Assembly: GCF_000184345.1 (NCBI RefSeq) | Contig: NC_017583.1 | Location: 2,356,001-2,420,000 of the forward strand | Length of the DNA: 64,000 nt | Direction: 5' to 3' | DNA from: Spirochaeta thermophila DSM 6578 | GTDB lineage: Bacteria; Spirochaetota; Spirochaetia; Winmispirales; Winmispiraceae | Shown: piece after piece, positions 45,912 through 55,010 of the stretch | How positions within the stretch are numbered: the first letter of the stretch is position 1 | How the letters are laid out: every line of letters starts with the position of its first letter | Made by a program: the position numbers and the translations under genes | Notes under the pieces: generated by a model | What the model was told of the DNA's origin: nothing | The model's input: only the letters and a program-made list of their open reading frames with translations | The model's database searches: none

Positions 45912-47195
45912 CTACTGTCCGAAGATGAGATTCGGCAGGAACAATACGATGGAAGGGAAGAAGGTGAGAAGGAGGAGCTCCAGTATCACCGCAACCACGA
46001 AAGGTATGGAATCCTTGATGTAGTCTTCGGTGGGCACGTCGAGGATGGCGCACACCGTGTAGAGAACCACGCCCACGGGGGGAGTCATGCTCCCCAAGGT
46101 AACCATGGTCATCATGAGAATCCCGAAGTGCACGGGATCCACTCCCACCGACTTCATGATGGGAAGGAAGATGGGAGTGAGGAGCAGGGTATTCACCGTG
46201 GGCTCCATGAACATCCCTGCCACCAGGAGGAATCCGAGGACGATGAGGAGCAGGAGGGTGGGCTGCGAGGTGACCCCGGTGAGGAAGAGGGCGATGCTCT
46301 GTGGTATGCGTGTCACGGTGATCACATATCCCAGGATACCCGCACACATGATGATGAGCATGATGACCCCGGTATCGATCGCGGTCTGTCTGAGCGCCTC
46401 GAGGAATTTCGGCCAGGAGAGTTCCTTGTAGACGAACCTCCCCACGAGAAAGGCATAGACCACGGCAAAGGCCCCTGCCTCCGAGGGGGTGAAGATCCCG
46501 AAACGGATCCCCACGATGAGGAGCAGGGGAAAGATGAGGGCATAGATGTTCTCCCAGGTGCTCCGGACCACCTCACCGAAGGAGGGAGGATGGGGCCGCT
46601 CGGGCTGATACCCCCGCCGCCTCGCCACGATCGAGGCCGTCACCATCATGAAGAGCGCCATGAGGATACCGGGGACGATCCCTGCCGCGAACAACCTTCC
46701 GATGGAAACCTCCCCTATGTAGCCGAAAAGAATGAGTCCGATCCCCGGCGGGATGGTGGCCACGATGAGCGAACTGAGCCCGATCACCGCTGCGCTGTAT
46801 CCCTTCGCATAGCCCTTCTCCAGCATGGTGGGGCCGAGAATACGGGCCTCCATCGCGGCATCCGAGGCCGCGGCGCCGGAGATCCCTCCCATGAGCGTAC
46901 TCAACACGATGCTCACATGGGCGAGCCCCCCCCTGAGGTGCCCGGCGAGTACAGAGGCATACCGCATGAGACGGTCGGTGATCCCGCTCACGTTCATGAG
47001 GTTCCCGGCGAGCACGAAGAAGGGCACGGCGAGCAAAGGGAAGGATTGGGTACTGCTCATCATCTTCGTGATGGGGACCGTGAGGGGCAGATCCGGGTTG
47101 CCGATGAAGAAGAGGATCCCGGCGACCCCGATCGAGAAGGCGAGGGGCACCCCCAGAAGGAGGAGAATCAGGAAGACGATGCCTACCACTATCAT
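45912..47195 (-). CDS. dctM: TRAP transporter large permease
   Basis: A 427-residue permease of the DctM family with about 12 membrane segments (MIVVGIVFLILLLLGVPLAF first). Family motifs include SFPLLAVPFFVLAGNLM, GGISGAAASDAAM and MFMEPTVNTLLLTPIFLP. The start ATG 47195 overlaps the dctQ stop (ATGA). The open frame runs on upstream but out of register with dctQ and was dropped. With DctP and DctQ it drives sodium- or proton-coupled uptake of an organic acid or sugar acid. Substrate unknown. Confidence 0.95.
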   Translation of the reverse strand: MIVVGIVFLILLLLGVPLAFSIGVAGILFFIGNPDLPLTVPITKMMSSTQSFPLLAVPFFVLAGNLMNVSGITDRLMRYASVLAGHLRGGLAHVSIVLSTLMGGISGAAASDAAMEARILGPTMLEKGYAKGYSAAVIGLSSLIVATIPPGIGLILFGYIGEVSIGRLFAAGIVPGILMALFMMVTASIVARRRGYQPERPHPPSFGEVVRSTWENIYALIFPLLLIVGIRFGIFTPSEAGAFAVVYAFLVGRFVYKELSWPKFLEALRQTAIDTGVIMLIIMCAGILGYVITVTRIPQSIALFLTGVTSQPTLLLLIVLGFLLVAGMFMEPTVNTLLLTPIFLPIMKSVGVDPVHFGILMMTMVTLGSMTPPVGVVLYTVCAILDVPTEDYIKDSIPFVVAVILELLLLTFFPSIVLFLPNLIFGQ

Positions 47196-47659
47196 TGCAC
47201 CACCTCTCTTCCCGTGAGCAACTGCTTCACCAGTGTCCGGATCATGAGTGCGCACCCCACCGGGGCACTGAGCGTGGCCCAGGAGAAACTGATCTCGAGA
47301 CCGCTGAACTGGCGGTCGAAGTTTATTATGGAAAGATAGAGGCCGTACGCCCCTGCAAGACCGAGAAACGCGAGCGCGAGTATCCGCGAACCTGCGACGA
47401 TCCCCTTCTGCACCGCGGGGGGGAACCTCCTCATGAGGATATCCATCCCTATGTGACGGCCATACTGCAGCGCCAGATCGGCCCCCAGGAAGCTCACCCA
47501 GGCGAAGAGGAGCTGGGCGATATCCACCGACCATACGATGGGATACCCCACACTTCTCAAGACCGCAGCGAAGAAGACGCAGACCACGATCACCACGAGG
47601 AAGATCTGCACGAGCAGCACCTCCGCTCCCGTGATATACCTGTCGATCGATCCCTTCAT
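47192..47659 (-). CDS. dctQ: TRAP transporter small permease
   Basis: A 155-residue protein with four membrane segments (VLLVQIFLVVIVVCVFFAAV, AQLLFAWVSFLGADLAL, ILALAFLGLAGAYGLYL, SWATLSAPVGCALMI). I start at ATG 47659 because GGAGG lies 6 bases upstream; a Met six codons earlier is less likely. WVSFLGADLALQYGRHIG is typical of DctQ. It is translationally coupled to dctM and follows dctP after a hairpin. Confidence 0.92.
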   Translation of the reverse strand: MKGSIDRYITGAEVLLVQIFLVVIVVCVFFAAVLRSVGYPIVWSVDIAQLLFAWVSFLGADLALQYGRHIGMDILMRRFPPAVQKGIVAGSRILALAFLGLAGAYGLYLSIINFDRQFSGLEISFSWATLSAPVGCALMIRTLVKQLLTGREVVQ

Positions 47660-47684
47660 CCATTCCTCCACACACAAAGATGCG

Positions 47685-47716
47685 AAAACGGGGAGAAACC
47701 CCGAAGGGTTCCTCCC
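47685..47716 (-). terminator. Attenuating hairpin between dctP and dctQ
   Basis: On the minus strand an 11-bp stem with one G-U pair closes on a TTCG tetraloop and is followed by GTTTTCG. Its place between a binding-protein gene and its permease genes suggests partial termination or 3'-end protection that gives more DctP than permease. Confidence 0.7.
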
Positions 47717-47741
47717 GTGGTGGTGTTCACCATCAATAAGT

Positions 47742-48734
47742 TCAGCGCTTGCCGAGCACCTTCATCACCTCTTCCCGGAGCGCCCGGTAGCCTTCGATCT
47801 TGTCGTAGACCGCCTCGCAGGCTTGCTTGAAGGGTGTGATGTCCACTTCCAGTATCTCCACCCCCTGGGACTTCAGGAAGGATTCGTTCTCCTTGAGCCC
47901 CTCCATGGTGAGCTGTGAGGCATAGTCACCCGCTTTGAGCGCCTCCTCGAGAAGGATCCGCCGATACGCCTCGGGCAGTCCCTTGAACCACGATTCGCTG
48001 CACACGAGCCCGGTGATGAGCTGGAAGTGGCCTGTCTTGGTGATGTACTTTATCACCTCGTGGAGCCTCGCCCCCACCACGGCGGGAAACTGGGCCTCGG
48101 CCCCGTCGATCACCTTCTGCTGTATGGCCGGGTATACCTCAGACCACGCGAGCGCCACGGGACTGGCCCCCATGGCCTTTATGCTCTCCTGGAAGACCGT
48201 GGCACCGGGCGTACGGATCCTCAACCCTTTGAGATCCTGTGGGACTTTCACCGGCTTGTTGGTGAGGAAATGCCTCGCACCCTGGTACCAGTTGAAGGAG
48301 AGGATCCGGTAACCGTGTCCGGCGAGTTCCTCGGCCCACGTCGAGAAGAGGGAAGAGGTCACGAGCTTCCTCGCCTCCTGGAAGTCGTCCACGATGTAGG
48401 GCGCCCCGAGGATCCCGATTTCGGGGACCGATTCAGCAAGTCGGGCCGGATCCGTGATCACCGCGACATTCGCGCCGGCCTTCACCTGTTCCATCATATC
48501 CCTGGTGTCTCCCAGCTGGGAATTGGGATACACCTCCACCTTCACCCTTCCCTCGGTTCGGGCCTCCACGTTCTTCTTGAATTCCACCGCTCCCTTGTAC
48601 ATGGGATCGCTCTCGGTCACCACCATACCCACCATCAGTTTGTAGGTCTTCGTCTCCTCCGGGGCCCCCGATCCCCAGAGGGACATCCCGGCGAGCGACA
48701 CCATGAGCACGAAACAGGCCATACGTCTCGTCAT
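47742..48734 (-). CDS. dctP: TRAP transporter substrate-binding protein
   Basis: A 330-residue periplasmic binding protein. Signal peptide about 1-22 (MACFVLMVSLAGMSLWGSGA). The DctP fold has VKVEVYPNSQLGDTRDMMEQVKAGA near residue 65 (partial: VYPNSQLGDTRDM), and LKGLRIRTPGATVFQESIKAMGASP (partial: LKGLRIRTPGATVF) that carries the conserved Arg contacting a substrate carboxylate. That Arg favours an organic-acid substrate. It is the first gene of a dctPQM operon. Confidence 0.95.
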   Translation of the reverse strand: MTRRMACFVLMVSLAGMSLWGSGAPEETKTYKLMVGMVVTESDPMYKGAVEFKKNVEARTEGRVKVEVYPNSQLGDTRDMMEQVKAGANVAVITDPARLAESVPEIGILGAPYIVDDFQEARKLVTSSLFSTWAEELAGHGYRILSFNWYQGARHFLTNKPVKVPQDLKGLRIRTPGATVFQESIKAMGASPVALAWSEVYPAIQQKVIDGAEAQFPAVVGARLHEVIKYITKTGHFQLITGLVCSESWFKGLPEAYRRILLEEALKAGDYASQLTMEGLKENESFLKSQGVEILEVDITPFKQACEAVYDKIEGYRALREEVMKVLGKR

Positions 48735-48921
48735 ACGACACCTCCATGGTTGAGTAGATTTGTCCGAGATCCAGTGAACCCTGCTTTCGGCTATCCCGCA
48801 TTCAAAATCTTATGAATTTCGTTCGTTCTACTGCTTTCTGCCGGTTCTCACGTCATCCCGATGTTGCAACATGGGCGAAAACATTTTACAATCACTTTCA
48901 TCAAGGAGTTGAACAGTTAAA

Positions 48922-50856
48922 ATGAAACTGCGAACGCGACTCTACTTCATACTTCTGCTGGTGGGGATACTCCTCTCCTTCGTGGTGGGAGCACTCGTCG
49001 TGCGGAACGCCGTGATCACCTCGCTCCAGGACCTCCAGGCCACGGGGCTCAAGGCCCTCATCCAGGCCCATGCCTTTCTCTCCCGGAGCAAAGACCTCAT
49101 CGCCTATGGGAGCGAGACGCTCCAGAGCGCATCCCTCTCGGACCTCCTCGATCGATGGAAGGAGAGCATACAGGAAGTGGACGAGGTGCTCCTTGATCTC
49201 AGCGAGCACCCCGGGGGGAGGTTCCTCTCCCAGGACCTCAAGACGGACATCGCCAAGATCTACGCGCTCTGGGGCACGAACGCCGAGCGTTTCACGCTCA
49301 CCGAGGAGTATCTCACCGAAATCATAGAGAGTCCCGATATCCCCGAAAACTTCAAACGGGACATCTTCCAGATCAACAACTACCTCACCACTCACCCGGA
49401 TGCACCCCGAACCGCCCTCTTCAGGATCTCCCAGACTCTCACACAACTGCGTATCACCGTATCCACGGTGGAGATGTTCGTGAACGAGCGGGTCGAAAGT
49501 CTGGTGGAGCGGATCGAGAGGCAGGTGGGGGTGATCACCGCGGTGTCGCAGTGGGTCCTCATCGGCCTCACCCTCCTCGTCATCGGCCTCACCGCCCTCC
49601 TCGTCGCCACCACCACCCGCTCCCTCGCCTCCCGCATCCTCCGCATCGAGACCGCCATGAACCGCATCCGCAACCGCGACCTCACCTCACTCCACGAACT
49701 CGCCGATAGATCCCTCACCGCCTCCAAAGACGAGCTCGCTCACCTCGCCTCCCACATCTCCACCGTCCTCCAGACCATCCGCGACTTCCTCCTCTCGGTC
49801 CGCGAGGCCTCCCGCAACGTCGAGGAGCTCAAGGATGTCCTCGCAGGCGGCGCCGCCCAGTCCGCCAGCGCCCTCAACCAGATCACCCGCACCATCGAGT
49901 CCATCCGCGACCTCGTCGCCAGACTCGATACCAACCTCGACGCGGCCACCTCCGCCATCTCCTCCATCGTCGACCGCATCCACTCCGTCGTCTCTCAGAT
50001 CCAGACCCAGGCCCGCAACATCGCCGAAAGCTCCGCCGCCATCGAAGAGATGAACGCCTCCGTCCAGCACGTCGCCTCCCTCGCAGAGGAGCGCAGATCC
50101 CGCACCGCAGACCTCCTCTCCGTCATCCACGACGGCGGAGAAAAGGTCAGCACCACCAACGAGGTCATCTCCTCCATCCACCGCGAAATCTCCGACATCC
50201 AGGAGATCATCGAGATCATCGACACCGTCGCCGAGCAGACCAACCTCCTCTCCATGAACGCCGCCATCGAGAGCGCCCACGCAGGCGAGGCAGGCCGCGG
50301 CTTCGCCGTCGTCGCCGAGGAGATCCGCAAGCTCGCAGAGTCCACCGGCGAGCACGCCGACCGCATCAGCCAGTCCCTCTCCCGCATCACCGACCGCATC
50401 CAGCAGGCCCTCCGCGCCAGCGACGAGAGCCACCACGCCTTCGAAAACATCCGCCGCGAGGTCACCCAGTTCGCCACCGCCCTCGACGAAATCGCCGCCA
50501 GCATGACCGAGCTCTCCCGCGCGAGCTCCTCCATCCTCTCCGCCACCCAGACCATCTCTTCCATCACCCAGAAGATCGAAGAGGGCGCCGACACCATGCT
50601 CAAGCAGTCAGGCACCATCCAGGACGCCGCAGAGGGCTCCCGCTCCATCTCCTCAGAGGTCAGACGCGGTATCGAGGAGATCGAGCGCGGCACCAAGGAG
50701 ATCCTCCAGGCCGTCACCGTCATAAGCGACCTCGCCCAGGAGGCCCGAGCCCGCATGACCGGCCTCCGCCACACCGTCGACACCTTCACCCTCGAGGAAT
50801 CCCAGGCCGATAGTACGTCCCCACATCCGGAGGACGCCCACCCTGCAGTCGAATGA
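48922..50856 (+). CDS. Methyl-accepting chemotaxis protein, twin B
   Basis: A 644-residue chemoreceptor with the same plan as the one at 41977. The first 60 residues are similar ([20 protein letters not shown]), the sensor (about 60-200) is clearly diverged, and from residue 208 to near the end the protein is almost the same (seen differences include T/A at ELxHLASH, Q/E in AAIExMNAS and S/A near QEARxRM). The two sensors are equally long, so the genes are co-linear throughout. AAGGAG precedes the ATG, and TACAAT lies at about 48889. The 3' end overlaps a convergent small gene by 71 bases. Confidence 0.95.
   Translation: MKLRTRLYFILLLVGILLSFVVGALVVRNAVITSLQDLQATGLKALIQAHAFLSRSKDLIAYGSETLQSASLSDLLDRWKESIQEVDEVLLDLSEHPGGRFLSQDLKTDIAKIYALWGTNAERFTLTEEYLTEIIESPDIPENFKRDIFQINNYLTTHPDAPRTALFRISQTLTQLRITVSTVEMFVNERVESLVERIERQVGVITAVSQWVLIGLTLLVIGLTALLVATTTRSLASRILRIETAMNRIRNRDLTSLHELADRSLTASKDELAHLASHISTVLQTIRDFLLSVREASRNVEELKDVLAGGAAQSASALNQITRTIESIRDLVARLDTNLDAATSAISSIVDRIHSVVSQIQTQARNIAESSAAIEEMNASVQHVASLAEERRSRTADLLSVIHDGGEKVSTTNEVISSIHREISDIQEIIEIIDTVAEQTNLLSMNAAIESAHAGEAGRGFAVVAEEIRKLAESTGEHADRISQSLSRITDRIQQALRASDESHHAFENIRREVTQFATALDEIAASMTELSRASSSILSATQTISSITQKIEEGADTMLKQSGTIQDAAEGSRSISSEVRRGIEEIERGTKEILQAVTVISDLAQEARARMTGLRHTVDTFTLEESQADSTSPHPEDAHPAVE
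49546..50845 (+). repeat. Long direct repeat, right copy (chemoreceptor 3' region)
   Basis: Second copy of the 1300-bp repeat at 42601-43900, same orientation. The two copies enclose the TRAP/AraC genes and the sensor part of twin B. Recombination between them would delete about 6.9 kb and leave a single chimeric receptor. Confidence 0.9.
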
Positions 50857-51112
50857 GCAGGTTCTTCACTACCTCGCTATACATCTCGTAGGGGATCTTC
50901 ACCCGTTGGAGACGTCCCATCAGGGCACGAATCCGTGCGGCCTTTTCTTCCGAGAGCACCGAGAGAAGGAACCTCTGCTCGGCCTCCCCCATGAAAAGGA
51001 GTGGAATGGCGATCTCCGCATCGGGGGTCCGCATGAGGATGTTGTGTAGGCTCACCGGATCGAGCCTGCGGGCCTCCTTGAGAATGCGCTCATGCGGTAT
51101 CCGGGCCTTCAT
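50786..51112 (-). CDS. Small unknown protein, possibly FliG-C-like
   Basis: 108 residues. Its ATG overlaps the GH94 stop codon (ATGA), so it is the third gene of the GH1-GH94 operon. The core ([44 protein letters not shown]) has helical repeats reminiscent of the FliG middle/C-terminal domains, where short helices line up as here; the match is by eye and weak. The last 20 or so residues ([10 protein letters not shown]) are coded by the antisense of the chemoreceptor 3' end, that is, within the repeated block. That tail is probably an accident of repeat homogenisation. Confidence 0.6.
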   Translation of the reverse strand: MKARIPHERILKEARRLDPVSLHNILMRTPDAEIAIPLLFMGEAEQRFLLSVLSEEKAARIRALMGRLQRVKIPYEMYSEVVKNLLIRLQGGRPPDVGTYYRPGIPRG

Positions 51113-53535
51113 GCTCCGAGGATCACCTCCACGACATGGTCTTTCCCCTCGGTATCGAAGGGTATACGGGCCGCTCCTCCGGATACCTCGACCGCCTCTC
51201 CATCCAATGTACAGCTCTGAACCCCCCGAGACACGTGCTCAGGGTTCCTCACCGTGATCTCGTACCACGTCCCCCGCACCTTCCTCCGCATCCTGAACCC
51301 CTCCCACTCGGACGGCAGACACGGGTCGATCACGATCCCGCTGTGGGTGACCCGTACACCGAGGATGTACTGCGTCGCGGCCTGGTACATCCAGCTCGCG
51401 GTACCCGTGAGCCAGCTGTTCCTCCCGAGTCCGAACTGTGGATGTTCGTCGCCCAAGATGTTCTGACAGAATACGTAAGGCTCCACCTCGTAGATATCGA
51501 TGATCTCGTTCTTCTTTATGGGATTCACCTGTCTGTGATACTGGTAGGCCCGTTCCCCGTTGCCCATCATGCACTCTGCGATGATCACCCACGGGTTCGC
51601 ATGCAGGAAGATGCCTCCGTTCTCCTTGGCACCGGGAGGATAGGTCGTCACCCCACCCAGATTCGGATCATAGTGGTCGTAGCCCGGGGTGCTCAGCTTG
51701 ATCCCGTACCTGGTGTTGAGGTGTGTGTAGACCGCATCCAGCGCCTTGCGGGCACGCTCCGGTGTGGCGTTCCCCGAGATCACTGCCCATGACTGCGCAT
51801 TGGTGTAGATTTTTCCATGGACGTTCCCGCGCGAGCCGATCGGACTTCCATCCCAGTCGAAGTACCGCAGGTACCACTCGCCGTCCCATCCCACCTCGTT
51901 GACGCGGCGCTTCATCTCCTCGGCATAGGAACGGTAGGTCTCCGCCTTCTCCTTCTTGCCGAGGTGATCCATGAGGTCGGCGAGATCACGAGCCGCCTTG
52001 CTGAACTGGTGGGCGATGAAGAAGGACTCCGCCCCGATCTTGAGGTTCACGGTATCGTTCCAGTCCGCAAACCCGAGGTGTGGTATCCCGTGGACCCCGG
52101 TATCGTTCCATGTAAAGGCCAGCGCCCGTTCGAGATGCTCGAGCACACGCGCGCTCTCAAGAGGCCTCCCCTCTTTGTCCTTCTCATAGAAGGGGATCTC
52201 TTCCTCGAGAAAGGCATAGTCACCGGTCTCTGCGATGTAGTGACACACGGCGAAGACCAACCACAGGTGGTCGTCCCCATAGTACTGCGGTCGATCCTCC
52301 ATCTCCCGCGCATCCCCCATGGTGGCTTCCATGGTCTTGGGGTTGAACTGGTGCATGGACGAGCCGTTCCGCTTCTGCACCGAGAGGAGCTTCCTGAGGA
52401 GCTTCTTCGCACGACCGGGTGCACCCGCCACCACGGCCATCACGTCCTGGCTCGAATCCCGCACCCCGATCCCTCGGGCTCCGTAGCCCAGCTGGTAGTA
52501 CGAGAGGTACCTCGACCAGTTGAGGGTGACGTAACACTGCCTGGGGTTGTGGGTATTCACGAGCAGGTCGAACTCGGGATCCGGAGTTTCCACCTGACAC
52601 ACGTTGAGGTATTCTTCCCAAAAGGCCTGCATCCTCGCAAAGGCGGCATCCACCTCCTCCGGCTCCCTGAACCGTTCGATCAGAGGCATCGCCTTCTCCA
52701 CCGATTCCACCTGGCCCAGCTGGACGATCACCCTCCGCTCCTCACCCGGCGCGAGAGGACCCACGTGGTGCATGAGGGCGCCCACATTGTCCCCCCGCAG
52801 CGGTTCGTAGTTGGAGAACTCACGCCCATCGACCAGTGAGAACGGCATCTTCCACGTACCGTACTCGTTCTCGCCCAGGAATCTGCGCCTGTCGGCCTCG
52901 AACGACGAGACCGGGGAATTGGAGGTGAGGAAGTTCTCGGCCCTCCCCGTCTGCATGAAGGCGCACTGCCTCAGGACGAGGAGCCCCCCCGGCCTTCCGA
53001 TGGCCTTGCTCGTCATGGTCTGGGGCACCCAATCCGCATTGGTAAGCTGCTTGAGGGCGTCGAAGTGGGAGTACTCCACCACAGGGATCAGGTCGAGGAC
53101 CTCAACCGTATCGCTCCCCGTGTTCCGGATGCGCACGTCCTGGAGGACCACGCTCTCCCCCTCGGGCACGAAGACCGTGATCTCGGTGCGGATCCCCACG
53201 TACTCCATGAGGAACCGGGAATACCCCAGGCCGATCCTGCACTCATAGCGATCGTACTCATGGAGGGTGGGGACATAGTAGGGCGAGTAGAGGAAAGACC
53301 GATCCCCCCTCCTCCCGCGAAGATAGATGGTGGAGCCTTTGAACTCCGAGGAGGGGAGCTGAGTGATGTACTTGGTGATCCGGTTGAGTGCAGGATCGCC
53401 TTTGCACACCAGGAGCCCTCCCGTGTGATCCACGAACCCACCGAAGTCTATGGTCCCCACGTAGTTGATCCACTTCACGGGAGTGCGTGGATTGGTGATC
53501 ACGTACTCTCTCCCTTCGAAATGTCCGTACGACAT
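51109..53535 (-). CDS. cbp: Cellobiose phosphorylase (GH94)
   Basis: An 808-residue inverting phosphorylase that converts cellobiose and phosphate to glucose-1-phosphate and glucose, saving ATP. Length suits cellobiose phosphorylase (about 810-820) better than cellodextrin phosphorylase (about 980). The general acid is expected in GFADWNDTVN. The N-terminal beta-sandwich (about 1-270) opens YGHFEGREYVITNPRTPVKW (in part), and the (alpha/alpha)6 barrel follows. RDSSQDVMAV and NGGIFLHANPW are conserved sugar- and phosphate-site stretches. There is no signal peptide. GGAGG precedes the ATG. It lies 21 bases after the GH1 gene. Confidence 0.93.
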   Translation of the reverse strand: MSYGHFEGREYVITNPRTPVKWINYVGTIDFGGFVDHTGGLLVCKGDPALNRITKYITQLPSSEFKGSTIYLRGRRGDRSFLYSPYYVPTLHEYDRYECRIGLGYSRFLMEYVGIRTEITVFVPEGESVVLQDVRIRNTGSDTVEVLDLIPVVEYSHFDALKQLTNADWVPQTMTSKAIGRPGGLLVLRQCAFMQTGRAENFLTSNSPVSSFEADRRRFLGENEYGTWKMPFSLVDGREFSNYEPLRGDNVGALMHHVGPLAPGEERRVIVQLGQVESVEKAMPLIERFREPEEVDAAFARMQAFWEEYLNVCQVETPDPEFDLLVNTHNPRQCYVTLNWSRYLSYYQLGYGARGIGVRDSSQDVMAVVAGAPGRAKKLLRKLLSVQKRNGSSMHQFNPKTMEATMGDAREMEDRPQYYGDDHLWLVFAVCHYIAETGDYAFLEEEIPFYEKDKEGRPLESARVLEHLERALAFTWNDTGVHGIPHLGFADWNDTVNLKIGAESFFIAHQFSKAARDLADLMDHLGKKEKAETYRSYAEEMKRRVNEVGWDGEWYLRYFDWDGSPIGSRGNVHGKIYTNAQSWAVISGNATPERARKALDAVYTHLNTRYGIKLSTPGYDHYDPNLGGVTTYPPGAKENGGIFLHANPWVIIAECMMGNGERAYQYHRQVNPIKKNEIIDIYEVEPYVFCQNILGDEHPQFGLGRNSWLTGTASWMYQAATQYILGVRVTHSGIVIDPCLPSEWEGFRMRRKVRGTWYEITVRNPEHVSRGVQSCTLDGEAVEVSGGAARIPFDTEGKDHVVEVILGA

Positions 53536-53556
53536 GATACGACCTCCTTACTCAAC

Positions 53557-54897
53557 TTATACTTCGAAGATCTCGTTCCCTGCGATCACCTCTCGATAGT
53601 AGTAGTAGCTGTCCTTCGGGATGCGCCGTCCGTCGAGGTAGTCGCAGTACACGATCCCGAAGCGTTTGGTATACCCGTAGGCCCATTCGAAATTGTCGAT
53701 GAACGACCAGAGGTAGTACCCCTTGAGGGGGATCCCCTCCTTCACGATCCTCGCAGCAGAGGCGAGGTGGTCTCTGAGGTAAGCGATCCTCTCCGGATCG
53801 TGACATGCATCCTCATCCGGCGTGAGCACATCTTGGAAAGCGGCCCCGTTCTCGGAGATATACATCTCGGAAGGCGTGTAATGATCGTACACCCACCTGA
53901 AGAGACGATACAATCCCTGCGGCACGATGGCCCATCCCATAGCCGTTCTGGGATAGTGATCGGGGGCTTCCGAGAAACCACGTGGATTCTCCGGATCCGC
54001 CTTTATCGCCCGCTCCGAATAGTAATTGAGGCCGAGGAAATCCATCGGGGTGGCAATGATATCCAGGTCTCCCTCCTGGAGGGGGAAGGAACCTCCGGCC
54101 TCTCTCATGAGTCGCTCCGGGTATCCCCGACCGTAGAGCGGGTCGAGGAAGAGCTTCGCACTCTCCTCCCTGTACTTCTCCAGGGCGAGAAGGTCCTCCT
54201 CCCTCCTCGTGGCCGGACGCCCCACCGACACCACTTGGACCATCCCTATCCTCCCCTCGTATCCACCGTCCCGGAAGGCCTGTACCGCGAGACCATGCCC
54301 GAGGTAGAGGTGGTGGAGTGCAGACATGGCGAGGTTCCAATCCTCCTTCCCGGGAGCGTGCCATCCCAGGGCGTATCCCAGGACCGAGGAACAGAGCGGC
54401 TCGTTGAGTGTGGCCCACATCTTCACCCTGTCACCCAGGGCCTCGAAACACGCCCTGGCATAGTCCGCGAAATAGAACGCCGTCTCCCTGGAAGGCCATC
54501 CTCCCTCATCCTCGAGGTATTGGGGGAGATCCCAGTGATAGAGGGTCACGAAGGGCTCTATCCCGTGAGCGAGCAACTCGTCGATCAGCCTGTCGTAGTA
54601 GTCGAATCCCTTCGGGTTTCGTTTCTTCATCGAATCGGGGAAGACCCTCGGCCACGCGATGGAAAACCGGTACGAGGTGATCCCGAGCTCTGCCATGAGC
54701 TTCACATCCTCTTCGTACCGCCGATACTGATAGGCACCGGGCTCACCGTTGTGGCCGTATTTCACCTTTCCGGGCATCCGGGAGAAGGTGTCCCAGATGC
54801 TCTCCCCCCTCCCGTCCGCGCCGAGCGATCCCTCGACCTGATAGCTCGAGGTCGCCACTCCCCAGACAAAATCCTCAGGAAACAGACCTTGATTCAT
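53557..54897 (-). CDS. Beta-glucosidase (GH1)
   Basis: A 446-residue retaining beta-glucosidase. I start at MNQGLFPEDF (54897) with GGAGG upstream, not at the in-frame ATG 13 codons earlier. Catalytic acid/base: Glu in ATLNEPLC (about 167); nucleophile: Glu in YISENGAAF (about 354). FVWGVATSSYQVEG at the N-terminus is diagnostic. No signal peptide, so it acts on imported cellobiose or short cellodextrins. First gene of an operon with GH94. Divergent from an AraC regulator. Confidence 0.95.
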   Translation of the reverse strand: MNQGLFPEDFVWGVATSSYQVEGSLGADGRGESIWDTFSRMPGKVKYGHNGEPGAYQYRRYEEDVKLMAELGITSYRFSIAWPRVFPDSMKKRNPKGFDYYDRLIDELLAHGIEPFVTLYHWDLPQYLEDEGGWPSRETAFYFADYARACFEALGDRVKMWATLNEPLCSSVLGYALGWHAPGKEDWNLAMSALHHLYLGHGLAVQAFRDGGYEGRIGMVQVVSVGRPATRREEDLLALEKYREESAKLFLDPLYGRGYPERLMREAGGSFPLQEGDLDIIATPMDFLGLNYYSERAIKADPENPRGFSEAPDHYPRTAMGWAIVPQGLYRLFRWVYDHYTPSEMYISENGAAFQDVLTPDEDACHDPERIAYLRDHLASAARIVKEGIPLKGYYLWSFIDNFEWAYGYTKRFGIVYCDYLDGRRIPKDSYYYYREVIAGNEIFEV

Positions 54898-54912
54898 ACG
54901 TCCTCCAGCATA

Positions 54913-54922
54913 CACATATGTG
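54913..54922. promoter_or_regulatory. Palindrome upstream of the GH1 gene
   Basis: CACATATGTG, a perfect 10-bp palindrome in the GH1 leader, 15 bases upstream of its start codon. It might be an operator; evidence is position only. Confidence 0.3.
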
Positions 54923-54947
54923 ATGTAATCCATCAACCTGCGAGGAA

Positions 54948-54964
54948 AGTATATCAGATGATAT
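54948..54964 (-). promoter_or_regulatory. -10 of the GH1-GH94 operon overlapped by an inverted repeat
   Basis: On the minus strand TATACT (54953-54948) with extended TGA is the likely -10. The inverted repeat ATATCA-GA-TGATAT (54951-54964) overlaps its upstream edge and covers the spacer, a good place for a regulator such as the divergent AraC protein. Confidence 0.5.
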
Positions 54965-54975
54965 GACCTTTTTCC

Positions 54976-55004
54976 TTGACGATATTACCTCTTTTTAGCA
55001 CAAT
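54976..55004 (+). promoter_or_regulatory. Promoter of araC-type gene, predicted leaderless
   Basis: TTGACG (54976-54981), 17-base spacer, CACAAT (54999-55004). Six bases later comes ATG 55011, so the second in-frame ATG, not the one at 55005, should be the first codon of the mRNA. Confidence 0.6.
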
Positions 55005-55010
55005 ATGGTC

